64,000 nt of DNA from Clostridiales bacterium. GTDB taxonomy: Bacteria > Bacillota > Clostridia > Christensenellales > CAG-138. This document shows, in pieces, positions 18,285-27,673 of the stretch (positions are counted from its first letter, which is position 1; every line of letters begins with the position of its first letter). The translations under genes and the position numbers were made by a program. Under the pieces are notes generated by a model. The model had not been told where the DNA came from. It worked only from the letters and a program-made list of their open reading frames with translations, and did not search any database. The stretch spans positions 1-64,000 of the forward strand of contig JAAYUE010000082.1 in assembly GCA_012517905.1 (NCBI GenBank), given 5' to 3'.

Positions 18285-19151
18285 ATGAAAAACGCAACCA
18301 AAGGCACCATCGCCATGATCGCCACCGCGCTGCTCTGGAGCATCGGCGGCATCTTCATCAAGCTTGTCCCCTGGAATCCGCTCGCCATCGCGGGCCTTCG
18401 CGGCGTGCTCGGCGGACTGGTCATGTATGCATACCTGCGCGTTCGCGGCATCAGGCCGGTGTTCAACAGGGACACCGTCAAGATCGCCGTCGCGCTCGCG
18501 GGCGTCTGCTCCACGTTTGTCGCGGCGAATAAACTCACGACGTCCGCCAACGCGATCGTGATCCAATACTGCGCGCCGGTCTACGTGCTGCTCTATATCG
18601 CCTTTGTGCAGAAGAAGAAGCTGCGCCCGTTCGATATTGCCGTGGTGCCGGTCACCATTCTTGGCGTGTCGCTCTGTTTTCTGGGGCAGATCGGCAAGGG
18701 ACACCTGATCGGCGACATCGTCGCGGTCGTCTCCGGCCTGTTTTTTGCGGCGATGTTTATCACCAGCGAGGGCGTTTCCGAGCAGACGCGCGCCAGCGGC
18801 ATCATGCAGGGACAGTTTTTGACCGCGCTCATCGGCCTGCCGGTGCTCTTCGCTACGCGCCCCGCGTTTACGGCGCAGGCCGTCGTCGGCATCCTGATTC
18901 TCGGGATATTCCAGATCGGTCTTGCATACGTGCTCTACAGCATTGCAATCAAGAATGCGCCGCTGCTGACCTGCTCGCTGCTCGCGGTGCTCGAGCCGCT
19001 GCTCAACCCCGTCTGGGTGTTCCTCTTCGCGGGGGAAAATCCCGGCGCTTGGTCGATCGTCGGCGGCGTGGTCGTGGTGGTCGCCATCACGCTCTGGTCG
19101 GTCTACGACGTGCGCCATCCTGCGGCCGCGGCGGAGCCGAACCCCGCATAA
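18285..19151 (+). CDS. EamA/DMT-family membrane transporter
   Basis: 288 residues with about ten hydrophobic segments in two EamA repeats. The first starts GTIAMIATALLWSIGGIFIKLVPWNPLAIAGLRG, and the second includes AYVLYSIAIKNAPLLTCSLLAVLEPLLNPVWVFLFAGE. EamA proteins export or import small metabolites; no substrate can be read here. ATG 18285 gives the family N-terminus. AAGGAG at 18252-18257 is too far away to serve it directly, so initiation looks weak. It interrupts the usual trmD-rplS linkage. Confidence 0.88.
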   Translation: MKNATKGTIAMIATALLWSIGGIFIKLVPWNPLAIAGLRGVLGGLVMYAYLRVRGIRPVFNRDTVKIAVALAGVCSTFVAANKLTTSANAIVIQYCAPVYVLLYIAFVQKKKLRPFDIAVVPVTILGVSLCFLGQIGKGHLIGDIVAVVSGLFFAAMFITSEGVSEQTRASGIMQGQFLTALIGLPVLFATRPAFTAQAVVGILILGIFQIGLAYVLYSIAIKNAPLLTCSLLAVLEPLLNPVWVFLFAGENPGAWSIVGGVVVVVAITLWSVYDVRHPAAAAEPNPA

Positions 19152-19167
19152 AATCTGGAAATACGGC

Positions 19168-19197
19168 TTGCATTTACCTGCCGGCCTGTGTTATAAT
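19168..19197 (+). promoter_or_regulatory. Sigma-A promoter for rplS
   Basis: TTGCAT (19168-19173), an 18-base spacer, TATAAT (19192-19197). It gives rplS its own message with a leader of about 75 bases. The leader could fold, but I did not recognise a defined L19 leader motif. Confidence 0.7.
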
Positions 19198-19278
19198 CGC
19201 GTTCGTGACATCGGGCGGTCCTCTGTTCGGCTTTTTGAAGTATGAACGCCTGGCAAACTGAAAGGAGAATTTTTCAAA

Positions 19279-19641
19279 ATGTCGAACATCATCAAGGAAC
19301 TCGAAAAAGAACAGCTTCGCACCGACCTGCCGGAGCTTGAGGTCGGCGACACCGTCCGCGTGTTTGTGAAGGTCATCGAGGGCAACCGCGAGCGCCTCCA
19401 GAACTTCGAAGGCGTCGTCATCAAGATTCAGGGCGGAGGCGTACGCAAGAGCTTTACCGTCCGCCGCATCTCTTACGGCGTCGGCGTGGAAAGAACCTTC
19501 CCGTACAACAGCCCGCGCATCGGCCGCATCGAGATCGTCCGCCACGGCGTTGTGCGCCGCGCAAAGCTCTTCTATCTGCGGGAGCGTTCCGGCAAGTCCG
19601 CCAAGATCCGCGAGCGCATCGTGGAGAAGAACAGCAAATAA
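19279..19641 (+). CDS. rplS: Ribosomal protein bL19
   Basis: 120 residues. It has the L19 core [55 protein letters not shown]. Large-subunit protein at the 30S-50S interface. GAAAGGAG lies about 11 bases before ATG 19279. Flanked by its own promoter and terminator. Confidence 0.98.
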   Translation: MSNIIKELEKEQLRTDLPELEVGDTVRVFVKVIEGNRERLQNFEGVVIKIQGGGVRKSFTVRRISYGVGVERTFPYNSPRIGRIEIVRHGVVRRAKLFYLRERSGKSAKIRERIVEKNSK

Positions 19642-19661
19642 TCTGTTTACAACGGAAACAA

Positions 19662-19694
19662 GCCCCTCTGCCGGAAAACGGCACCGGGGTTTTT
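19662..19694 (+). terminator. Rho-independent terminator after rplS
   Basis: CCCC (19663-19666) and TGCCG (19669-19673) pair with CGGCA (19679-19683) and GGGG (19686-19689) around a GAAAA loop. A run of five T follows. Confidence 0.85.
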
Positions 19695-19716
19695 CCATAT
19701 TTGGAGGAACCAACCC

Positions 19717-20571
19717 ATGCCTGCAATCAACTGGTACCCCGGGCATATGGCAAAAACCCGCCGCATGCTGCAGGAAAATCTGAAGCTCATCGACGTCGTG
19801 GTCGAGATTCTCGACGCGCGCGCGCCGCTTGCTTCCCGCAACCCCGATTTTGACGACCTCTTCTCCGGCAAGGCGCGCGTGGTGCTGCTCAACAAAAGCG
19901 ACCTCGCGGATTCGAACGCGACAAAGCGCTGGATTTCCTTTTTTGCGCGGCGTGGCGTCGAGGCGGCGGGCGTGTCCGCAACCGGCGGCGCGGCGAAGAA
20001 AATCGCGGTGTCGTTCGTCGAAAAAGCCGCGAGACCCCGCGTGGACGCGATGAAGCAGAAAGGCGTCAATAAAGTCGTGCGCTGCATGATCGTCGGCATT
20101 CCGAACGTCGGCAAATCCACGCTGATCAACCGCATCGCGGGCATGAACCGCGCGGAGGTCGGGGACAGGCCGGGCGTGACGCGCGGCAAGCAATGGGTGA
20201 AGATCACGCCCTATCTCGAGCTGATGGATACGCCGGGCATGCTCTGGCCGAAGCTCGAGGATCAGGAACTGGCCAAACACCTTGCGTTTCTGGGGTCGAT
20301 CCGAGACGAAATCATGGACTCGGAAGAGCTTGCGCTCGATTTGCTCGCGCTGCTGCAGCGGATGGTTCCCGCGCAGCTTGCCGAGCGATACGGCAAACTC
20401 TCGCCGGATACGCCGAGGGCGGAGCTGCTGGACGCGGTCTGCCTCAGCCGCGGCTTTTTGCTGCGCGGCGGGGAACTGGACACGGAGCGCGCCGCGCGCG
20501 TCGCGCTGGACGAGTTTCGCGCGGGAAAGCTCGCGCGCATCACGCTGGAGCTTCCGGAGGCGGAGGCATGA
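19717..20571 (+). CDS. rbgA: Ribosome biogenesis GTPase RbgA (YlqF)
   Basis: 284 residues. The GTPase motifs are in the circularly permuted order of the family: G4 LLNKSDLAD first (about residue 67), then G1 GIPNVGKSTLINRIAG (about 127), then G3 MDTPGMLWPK. It begins INWYPGHMAKTRR. RbgA drives late 50S assembly, including uL16 incorporation. TTGGAGGA (19700-19707) precedes ATG 19717. The stop overlaps rnhB (ATGA). Confidence 0.97.
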   Translation: MPAINWYPGHMAKTRRMLQENLKLIDVVVEILDARAPLASRNPDFDDLFSGKARVVLLNKSDLADSNATKRWISFFARRGVEAAGVSATGGAAKKIAVSFVEKAARPRVDAMKQKGVNKVVRCMIVGIPNVGKSTLINRIAGMNRAEVGDRPGVTRGKQWVKITPYLELMDTPGMLWPKLEDQELAKHLAFLGSIRDEIMDSEELALDLLALLQRMVPAQLAERYGKLSPDTPRAELLDAVCLSRGFLLRGGELDTERAARVALDEFRAGKLARITLELPEAEA

Positions 20572-21194
20572 GCCGGCTGCCGGAGCGGGAACGCCTCGCG
20601 AAGCTCTGCGAGCCGGACTGCGCGTTCTGGGCAAAGGAGGACGTCGTGCTCGCGGGCATGGACGAGGTGGGCCGCGGCCCGCTCGCCGGGCCGGTGGTCG
20701 TCTGCTGCGCCGCCATGCCGCATGAGCCGCTGATCGAGCGCGTCAACGACTCGAAAAAAGTCGGCGAAACGCGGCGGGAGGCGCTCTATCTCATGCTGAC
20801 CGAAACCGCGCTTGGTTACGCGCTCGGCTGGGTCTGGCCGGACGTGATCGACGAAATCAACATCCTCGAGGCGACGAAAAATGCCTTTCGCGATGCGTTT
20901 GCGGCGATGCCCATCCCGGTGACGGACGTGCTGATCGACGCGATGCGCAATCTGGACATTCCGGCCCGCCAGCACCCGCTGGTGCACGGGGACGCGCTGA
21001 GCTACAGCATCGCCTGCGCGTCCATCATCGCTAAGGTGGAGCGGGACCGCTATATGATCGGGCAGGACGCGCTCTATCCGCAGTACGGCTTTGCGAAAAA
21101 CAAGGGATACGGTACGGCGGAGCATATCGCCGCGCTCAGGCGATACGGTCCGTGTCCGATTCACCGCCGGAGCTTTATCAGGAGTTTCGTATGA
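20568..21194 (+). CDS. rnhB: Ribonuclease HII
   Basis: 208 residues. The catalytic start GMDEVGRGPLAGPVV carries the first two acidic residues. Further conserved parts are INDSKK-like VNDSKKVGE, LIDAMRN, and GDALSYSIACASIIAKVERDRYM with the later KNKGYGTAEHIAAL. It removes ribonucleotides from RNA-DNA hybrids. ATG 20568 overlaps rbgA and its own stop overlaps yraN (ATGA), so the three form a tight operon. Confidence 0.97.
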   Translation: MSRLPERERLAKLCEPDCAFWAKEDVVLAGMDEVGRGPLAGPVVVCCAAMPHEPLIERVNDSKKVGETRREALYLMLTETALGYALGWVWPDVIDEINILEATKNAFRDAFAAMPIPVTDVLIDAMRNLDIPARQHPLVHGDALSYSIACASIIAKVERDRYMIGQDALYPQYGFAKNKGYGTAEHIAALRRYGPCPIHRRSFIRSFV

Positions 21195-21544
21195 GTACGA
21201 CGTCGGTCGGCAGAGGCGCGGAAGCGCGCGCAAAGACCTATCTGGAGCAAAAGGGATACCGCACGCTGCGGCAGAACTATCGCAGCGGTCCGCGGGAGAT
21301 CGACCTCGTCATGCTCGACAATGAGGTAGTTGTGTTCGTCGAGGTCAAGGCGCGTTCGCACACGCGGTTCGGTACGCCGGCGGAGTTCGTCACGCCCGCC
21401 AAGCGCAGGCAGCTCACGCTCGCCGCGGAAGCGTATCTGATGGAAGAAGCCCTGATCGACGCGCCCGCGCGGTTTGACGTTGTGGAGGTATATCTCTCGT
21501 CCGGCGAAATCCGGCACATCGAAAACGCCTTTGACGCGACCTGA
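21191..21544 (+). CDS. yraN: YraN/UPF0102 nuclease-fold protein
   Basis: 117 residues. The endonuclease-like core is GPREIDLVMLDNEVVVFVEVKARSHTRFGTP, with the acidic E-x-D...E-x-K pattern of restriction-enzyme-fold nucleases, followed by TPAKRRQLTLAAEAYL. Function is not established. It follows rnhB in many bacteria. CAGGAG precedes ATG 21191. Confidence 0.94.
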   Translation: MSTTSVGRGAEARAKTYLEQKGYRTLRQNYRSGPREIDLVMLDNEVVVFVEVKARSHTRFGTPAEFVTPAKRRQLTLAAEAYLMEEALIDAPARFDVVEVYLSSGEIRHIENAFDAT

Positions 21545-21618
21545 ACGCATGAAAACAGGCGATCCGCGGCGGCGCAGCGCCGCAGCCGGCGAAAACCGAC
21601 GCATGACACAAAAATGAC

Positions 21619-21655
21619 AAGCTCAGGCCGCATCCGCGCGGTTGAGCTTTTTTTT
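21619..21655 (+). terminator. Rho-independent terminator after yraN
   Basis: AAGCTCA (21619-21625) pairs with TGAGCTT (21643-21649) around a GC-rich inner stem. Seven to eight T residues follow. It ends the rbgA-rnhB-yraN transcript. Confidence 0.85.
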
Positions 21656-21669
21656 GATTGTGGTATACT
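21642..21669 (+). promoter_or_regulatory. Probable extended -10 promoter for the glycosyltransferase gene
   Basis: TGG followed by TATACT (21664-21669) is an extended -10. A weak TTGAGC (21642-21647) lies 16 bases upstream, within the preceding terminator arm. Confidence 0.45.
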
Positions 21670-21717
21670 GTTTGGGAATTGATCGAACCTGTGAAGGGAT
21701 GTAGAAAGGGTACGTTT

Positions 21718-24700
21718 GTGCGTAAACTGCTGACAATCCTGCTATTGTTATGCCTGCTGTGCGTTCCCGCGCTGGCGCTGGCCGACGGGGCGGACGAACT
21801 GACGGGAGACGAGCTCATATACAACGGCGACTTCTCCGCATATGTCGAGAGCGCCGCGCTGCCCTCCGGCTGGGAGCTCAGCGCATATCAAAACGACGCG
21901 GACGGCGTGAGCGCCGCGCTCTCAGAGGACGAAGACGGAACGAGAATCGTCTCGCTGACCAATCTGGTCGCCAACGATTCGCGCCTGATCCAGCCGGTAT
22001 CCGTCCTGCCGGACACAGTGTACCGCCTCAGCGCGGACATCCGCACGAGTGACGTGGAGTACGGCACGGGCGCGAACCTCTCCATCGACAACTACCCGCT
22101 CGACGGGACATACTGCTATTCGGAAAACCTCTTCGGATCGGACGCCTGGCGGTCCGTTTCGCTGTATTTCCGCACGGGCGCGGAGCAGACGACGGTCAAC
22201 GTCGCGCTGCGCCTCGGCGGCTACGGCACCACCGCCGTCGGCACCGCGGAATACCGCAATGTGTCGATGTACGTCTGCACCGCGACCGACGCGACGATCG
22301 TGGATCTCCCGACCGAGAACGGAACGGTCTCCGGCTCCTCCGGCGCGAGTGAAGCGGCGGAATCGGTCGCGACGGCGAACGATCCGCTGTATCTTGCCAT
22401 CGCGTTCACCGTTGCGCTGGTCGCCGTGTTCGTCTGGATCTACCGCCACGAACTGCGCTATGAAGACCGCATGCTCGAGAGCGTCGGCAGGACGCGGCTT
22501 GCGCTCATGATCATCCTCATCGGCGCGTTCGTATTTCGCGTTGCGCTCTCCATCGTGTTTTATGGCCATCCGACGGACATCAACTGTTTCATGTCGTGGG
22601 GCAATATGGTGCTCGACGGAACGAGTAAGTTCTATACGTCGGGCGCGTTTACGGACTATCCGCCGGGATATATGTATGTCTGCGGCGGGCTCTCGGCGAT
22701 CTGCAAAGCGCTTGGCATCTTGCCCGGTTCGGACGGCATGGCACTGCTCTTCAAGATGCCGTCCACGTTTGCGGACATGGCGACGGCTTATCTGCTCTAC
22801 CTGCTGGCAAAGGAAAACGGGCTCGGCGAAAAAGGCGCGCTGCTGATTGCGGGCGTCTTTGCGTTCTGCCCGCCGCTGATGTTTGTTTCCGGCGCATGGG
22901 GGCAGATCGACTCGCTGCTTGCGCTGCTGCTCGCGCTGGTGATCTGGCTGCTGCAGAAGGAGCAGCGTATCCTGGCGGGCGCAATCTACGGCCTGGCGAT
23001 CCTGCTCAAACCGCAGGCGCTCATGCTCGGCCCGATTTTCGCCGTTGCGTTTATCGCGCAGATCTTCGACGGAAAAGGGCGCGAGCTGAGGCGGCTCGGC
23101 GAAACGGCGCTTGCGGTGTTTGCCGCATGCACGGTGCTGCTGGTTCTCTCGCTGCCGTTCAAAGGGTCGCAGAGCTGGGACTGGCTGATTCGAAAATACG
23201 CCGAGACCGCGGGGTCTTATCATTACGCGTCCATCGAGGCGTTTAATTTCGCCTCGTTGCTCGGCTGGAACTGGAAGACGGCGGACGTGCTGATCCTTGG
23301 CATTCCGTATGCTCTCTTCGGGTCGATCATGATCGGCGTTTCGGTTGCGTTCTCTTCGACGCTCTATTTGCTCGGCAGAAAAAGGAGCCGCGGCGCGCTG
23401 TATCTTGCCGGCGCGCTCGTCGTGCTGCTCATCTTCGCCTTCGGGCACTATATGCACGAGCGCTACATGCTGCCCGCGCTGCTGCTGCTGCTCGTCGCGT
23501 ATCTGTATTACCGCGACCGGCGGCTGCTCATTGCGTTTGGCGGCATGGCGGCGACCGCGTTTTTGAATGCCGCCTGCGCCTATTATGTGGTCAACCACAC
23601 GGCCGCGCGCGGCTCGCTCTATGAGGTCATTACATTTTTCGGTTCGCTTTCGACCGTCGCGTTTGCGTTCTATCTGAGCTATCTCTCCGTGCAGATTCTT
23701 GCGCTTGGCAGAGTGAAAGAGCCGCTGGAAGAGCATCTGGCGCAGCCAAAGCGCCTGCCGCGCCGCGTCTCCATCCTGCCGAAACTGCCGACGGACAACA
23801 AGCTGCACTACACCAAACGGGATATGCTCTATGTACTCGGCATCACGCTGGTCTACGGCGTCGTTGCGCTGACGAACCTCGGCTCGACCAGCGCGCCGCA
23901 GACCTATTGGTACAGCGACAAGGCTGGCGAGAGCGTCACCATCCGGTTCGATGCGGTCGAGCACGTCGCCGCCTACAGCGTGTTCGGCAACATCGACAAC
24001 GACGGCACGCTGCTCATCGCAACGCCGGACGGGCATGAAGAGGTTTTCGACCAGACCTACGACGACATGTTCCGCTGGAAAAAGGTCTCGACGGACTTTG
24101 TGACGAATACGGTTACGCTCTCGCTCTATTCCGGCTCGCTCAAGCTCAACGAAATCGCGTTTTTCGACCAGAACGGGGCGCAGATACCCCTGCATGCGAT
24201 TAACCCCGAGGGGACGCAGGCGAATCTGGTCGACGAGCAGGACACCGTCGCGGCCACGCCAAGCTATTACAACGGCATGTACTTCGACGAGCTCTACCAC
24301 GGGCGCACGGCCTACGAGCACCTGCATAACCTCGCGCCATACGAAAACTCGCACCCGCCGCTGGGCAAGCTCTTCATCATGCTCGGCGTGTGGGCGTTCG
24401 GCATGACGCCGTTTGGCTGGCGCGTGGTCGGCGCGCTGTTCGGCATCGGCATGCTGCCGGTGCTGTACGCCTTCGGCAAGCGCATCTTTAAGGACTCCAA
24501 TTATGCGCTGGTGCTTACGACGCTGTTTGCGTTTGACTTCATGCACTTTACGCAGACGCGCATCGCGACCATAGACGTATATTCCGTGTTCTTCATTCTG
24601 CTGATGTACTATTATATGTATCAGTACATCACGATGAACTTCTTTGTCGACGGGCTGAAAAAGACGCTCAAACCGCTTGCGCTGTCGGGGCTGTTTTTCG

Positions 24701-25548
24701 GCATCGGCGCGGCTTGTAAATGGACGAGCATCTACGCCGGGGCGGGGCTTGCCGTGCTGCTCTTTGGCTCGCTGATCGCGCGATATCTGGACTATGTGCA
24801 GGCGAACGCGCGGGACAACGACGCGGATAAAGCCTGCGTAAAGGATTACTGGCGGCTGACGGTCAAGACGCTCGCCTGGTGTGTGCTGTTTTTCATCGTG
24901 ATCCCGTTTGCGATCTATTTTGCGTCCTACACGCCGTACTACATCTACGAGTCGGGTCAAAACGCGAATTATGGCCTGTCCGGCATGAAAGATACGTTCG
25001 TTCGCTATCAGCAGTTTATGTATAACTACCACTCGAACCTGAAGGCGACGCATCCGTATCAGTCCAGCTGGTATTCCTGGCCGTTTACGATCAAGCCGAT
25101 GTGGTACTATTTCAACAGCTACATCGTGCCGGACGAAGTCTCCACGCTCAGCGCCTCCGGCAATCCCGCCGTCTGGTGGGTCTCCGCGCTCGGCGCGGCG
25201 GCGCTCCTCTGGGCGCGCGTGAGCAAGCGCGTCGCGCCCGACCGCGCGATGCAGATCTTCTGCGTCGGCGTGCTGGCGAACTATCTGCCATGGGTGCTGG
25301 TGACGCGCTGCACGTTCATCTACCACTTCTTTGCGACCGTGCCGTTTATCCTGATGGCGACGGTATACGCGCTGCAGAAGCTGGAGCAGAAGTACCGCGA
25401 CGCGAACTTCATCAAGTGGGTCTGGATCGGGTTTGCGCTGTTGTTTTTCATCCTGCTGTACCCGGGCCTTTCCGGCCTGCCGGTGTCCGCCGGATGGGCG
25501 TCGTTCCTTTCGAAACTGCCGGGAGGGAAGCTGATGTATGGAGCGTAA
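21718..25548 (+). CDS. Large membrane glycosyltransferase with two GT-C modules (PMT-like C-terminal half)
   Basis: 1276 residues. A signal peptide (1-22, ending ALALA) is followed by an outside beta-sandwich domain like carbohydrate-binding modules (about 30-200, LIYNGDFSAY... to the YRNVSMYV end). A first multi-pass GT-C-like module follows, with HPTDINCFMSWG near residue 283. Then comes an inserted beta domain (about 730-830) and a second multi-pass module that resembles protein O-mannosyltransferases, starting YFDELYHGRTAYEHL near 855 and continuing SHPPLGKLFI. The Asp-Glu of FDE is the expected catalytic acid pair. It likely transfers sugar from a polyprenyl-phosphate carrier to an external acceptor. 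GTG 21718 is chosen with GAAAGGG 7 bases upstream. It overlaps the gtrA-like gene. Confidence 0.8.
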   Translation: MRKLLTILLLLCLLCVPALALADGADELTGDELIYNGDFSAYVESAALPSGWELSAYQNDADGVSAALSEDEDGTRIVSLTNLVANDSRLIQPVSVLPDTVYRLSADIRTSDVEYGTGANLSIDNYPLDGTYCYSENLFGSDAWRSVSLYFRTGAEQTTVNVALRLGGYGTTAVGTAEYRNVSMYVCTATDATIVDLPTENGTVSGSSGASEAAESVATANDPLYLAIAFTVALVAVFVWIYRHELRYEDRMLESVGRTRLALMIILIGAFVFRVALSIVFYGHPTDINCFMSWGNMVLDGTSKFYTSGAFTDYPPGYMYVCGGLSAICKALGILPGSDGMALLFKMPSTFADMATAYLLYLLAKENGLGEKGALLIAGVFAFCPPLMFVSGAWGQIDSLLALLLALVIWLLQKEQRILAGAIYGLAILLKPQALMLGPIFAVAFIAQIFDGKGRELRRLGETALAVFAACTVLLVLSLPFKGSQSWDWLIRKYAETAGSYHYASIEAFNFASLLGWNWKTADVLILGIPYALFGSIMIGVSVAFSSTLYLLGRKRSRGALYLAGALVVLLIFAFGHYMHERYMLPALLLLLVAYLYYRDRRLLIAFGGMAATAFLNAACAYYVVNHTAARGSLYEVITFFGSLSTVAFAFYLSYLSVQILALGRVKEPLEEHLAQPKRLPRRVSILPKLPTDNKLHYTKRDMLYVLGITLVYGVVALTNLGSTSAPQTYWYSDKAGESVTIRFDAVEHVAAYSVFGNIDNDGTLLIATPDGHEEVFDQTYDDMFRWKKVSTDFVTNTVTLSLYSGSLKLNEIAFFDQNGAQIPLHAINPEGTQANLVDEQDTVAATPSYYNGMYFDELYHGRTAYEHLHNLAPYENSHPPLGKLFIMLGVWAFGMTPFGWRVVGALFGIGMLPVLYAFGKRIFKDSNYALVLTTLFAFDFMHFTQTRIATIDVYSVFFILLMYYYMYQYITMNFFVDGLKKTLKPLALSGLFFGIGAACKWTSIYAGAGLAVLLFGSLIARYLDYVQANARDNDADKACVKDYWRLTVKTLAWCVLFFIVIPFAIYFASYTPYYIYESGQNANYGLSGMKDTFVRYQQFMYNYHSNLKATHPYQSSWYSWPFTIKPMWYYFNSYIVPDEVSTLSASGNPAVWWVSALGAAALLWARVSKRVAPDRAMQIFCVGVLANYLPWVLVTRCTFIYHFFATVPFILMATVYALQKLEQKYRDANFIKWVWIGFALLFFILLYPGLSGLPVSAGWASFLSKLPGGKLMYGA

Positions 25549-26026
25549 TGCGGAGGCGAAGCGGACGGTTCGGCAGATGGCGAAGTTTCTTGTCGTCGGC
25601 GTGCTCAACACGCTGGTGGACTTTGCGGTGTTTCAAACGCTGAACCTTGTGTTCGGCTGGGTCTACGCCGCGCAGGTGCTCGGCTATACCTGCGGCGTGG
25701 TCAACAGCTATCTTTGGAACAGCAGCTGGACGTTTCGCGAACAGCGCACGCGTTCGCTGCGCGAGATCGCGCTGTTCGTGCTGGTCAACCTCGCGTCGAT
25801 GGGCGTGTCGCTCGGCGTCATCTGGCTCTGCCGGGAGGTGTTCGGCGTGACGAACGAGTGGGCCGCGCGCTGGATGCCGGCGTTTCTGGCCGGATTTATC
25901 AAGGGCGACACGATCGCCAAGCTTATCGCGACGGCGGTCGCAATCATGGTGAACTATCTCGGCAACCGACTGTTCGTGTTCCGGCAAAAACCCGCGTCCG
26001 CCGCCGAAACGGGAGCCGAATCATGA
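25538..26026 (+). CDS. GtrA-family small membrane protein
   Basis: 162 residues with four hydrophobic segments. The signature QMAKFLVVGVLNTLVDFAVFQTL and the later NYLGNRLFVFR are typical of GtrA/DPMS-type proteins, which are thought to help move polyprenyl-linked sugars across the membrane. It overlaps the glycosyltransferase 3' end by 11 bases with GGGAGGGAAG upstream, so the two probably work together: this one presents the lipid-linked sugar, the large enzyme uses it. Confidence 0.9.
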   Translation: MERNAEAKRTVRQMAKFLVVGVLNTLVDFAVFQTLNLVFGWVYAAQVLGYTCGVVNSYLWNSSWTFREQRTRSLREIALFVLVNLASMGVSLGVIWLCREVFGVTNEWAARWMPAFLAGFIKGDTIAKLIATAVAIMVNYLGNRLFVFRQKPASAAETGAES

Positions 26027-26053
26027 TTTGGACCTGATGTGATATTCTGCTAA

Positions 26054-26080
26054 AAAAACGCCGCGCAAACGGCGTTTTTT
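26054..26080 (+). terminator. Rho-independent terminator after gtrA-like gene
   Basis: AAAACGCCG (26055-26063) pairs with CGGCGTTTT (26070-26078) over a CGCAAA loop, with flanking A and T runs. The A run would also let it act on the other strand. Confidence 0.88.
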
Positions 26081-26142
26081 CGTGTATACTGAAACCAGTC
26101 GTATTTAGACGCGAAAACAAGGGAAGGAAATGGATCGATCGC

Positions 26143-27669
26143 ATGCTATCGCGCATCAAAAGCCACGGCCTCAACGGCATCGGCGGATTTGGCGTACAGG
26201 TGGAGACGGACATTGCAAACGGGCTGCCCGCGTTTGAAATCGTAGGGCTGCCGGACGCGGCGGTCAAGGAATCGCGCGAACGCGTACGCGCGGCGATCAA
26301 AAACGCGGGATACGTATTTCCCGCGGCGCGCATCACGGTCAACCTTGCCCCGGCGGATATGCGAAAGGAAGGCGCGGTGTACGACCTGCCCGTCGCGCTC
26401 TCCATCCTCGCGGCGTCCGGTCAGCTTGGGCCCCATGCCGAGCCGGAATTCGTCGCGTTTGGCGAGCTTGGGCTGGACGGCGGCGTACGCGCCATCGCGG
26501 GCGTGCTGCCGATGGTGATCGACGCCTACTCCAAGGGGGAAACGGTGTTCGCCATTCCGGAAGGCAACGCGGAAGAGGCGGCGTATGTCGAGGGCGTTTC
26601 CATACTGCCGGTCTCCACGCTGGCGCAGCTTTGCGCGCATGTGCGCGGGGATGCGGTCATCGCGCCGCACCCGACCGAACGCTGGCAGGGCAGCGAAACG
26701 CGCTATGCGACCGATTTTAGCGAGATTAAAGGACAGCAGGGGGCGAAACGCGCCGCCGAGATCGCCATTGCGGGCGGGCACAACATCCTGCTCATCGGCA
26801 CGCCGGGCGCGGGAAAGACCATGCTCGCGCGCGCCATCCCGTCCATCCTGCCGCAGCTGACATACGAAGAATCCCTTGAAATCACCAAGATACATTCCAT
26901 CACGGGCGCGACGAAAGGCCGCGGCATGATCCGCGAGCGGCCGTTTCGCGCGCCGCATCACGGCGCGTCCAGCGCGGCGCTCGTCGGCGGGGGTAACCGC
27001 GCCATGCCGGGCGAGATCAGCCTGGCGCACTACGGCGTGCTCTTTCTCGACGAACTGCCGGAGTTTCGGCACGATGTGCTCGAGGCGCTGCGCCAGCCGC
27101 TGGAGGACGGGTTCATCACCGTCAGCCGCGCGGCGGCGACGGCGACGTATCCCGCGGAGTTCGTGCTCGTCGCCGCCATGAACCCCTGTCCCTGCGGCAA
27201 TTACGGTTCGCGCGTGCATCCCTGCCGCTGCGCAAAGAGTCAGATCGAACGCTACCGCGGGCGCATCAGCGGCCCGCTGCTCGATCGCATCGATATCCAG
27301 ATTGAAATGCCGGAGGTCGGCTTTGCGGAGCTTTCCGAAAAAGCGACGGGGGAACCCTCCGCCGTGATCCGTGCGCGCGTGGAGGCGGCGCGGGAGCGGC
27401 AGAGGAAGCGCTTTGCCGGGGACGGTATTTTGCTCAACGCGCAGATGAACGCGCGGCTCATCAAGCGCTACTGCGCGCCGGACGCGGCGTCCGAACAGCT
27501 CCTCTCCCGCGCATACGCCGAACTCAAACTCTCCGCGCGCGCCTATCAGCGCATCCTGAAGGTTGCGCGGACGATTGCGGACATGGAAGGCGCGGAACAG
27601 ATCGCGCTGGCGCACTACGCCGAGGCGATCCAGTACCGGAGCCTCGACCAGAGCGGAAGGGAAGCGTGA
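26143..27669 (+). CDS. yifB: YifB/ComM-family Mg-chelatase-like AAA+ ATPase
   Basis: 508 residues. An N-terminal Lon-like fold (IKSHGLNGIGGFGVQVETDIANGLPAFEIVGLPDAAVKESRERV) precedes the AAA+ core: Walker A GTPGAGKTMLARAIPSILP, Walker B LFLDELPEF, and a CPCGNYG...C zinc-like motif (NPCPCGNYGSRVHPCRCAK). ComM homologues are branch-migration helicases in transformation. The start has GGGAAGGAA 14 bases upstream, a long spacing. dprA follows, a pairing that fits DNA uptake or recombination. Confidence 0.93.
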   Translation: MLSRIKSHGLNGIGGFGVQVETDIANGLPAFEIVGLPDAAVKESRERVRAAIKNAGYVFPAARITVNLAPADMRKEGAVYDLPVALSILAASGQLGPHAEPEFVAFGELGLDGGVRAIAGVLPMVIDAYSKGETVFAIPEGNAEEAAYVEGVSILPVSTLAQLCAHVRGDAVIAPHPTERWQGSETRYATDFSEIKGQQGAKRAAEIAIAGGHNILLIGTPGAGKTMLARAIPSILPQLTYEESLEITKIHSITGATKGRGMIRERPFRAPHHGASSAALVGGGNRAMPGEISLAHYGVLFLDELPEFRHDVLEALRQPLEDGFITVSRAAATATYPAEFVLVAAMNPCPCGNYGSRVHPCRCAKSQIERYRGRISGPLLDRIDIQIEMPEVGFAELSEKATGEPSAVIRARVEAARERQRKRFAGDGILLNAQMNARLIKRYCAPDAASEQLLSRAYAELKLSARAYQRILKVARTIADMEGAEQIALAHYAEAIQYRSLDQSGREA

Positions 27670-27673
27670 GCGT

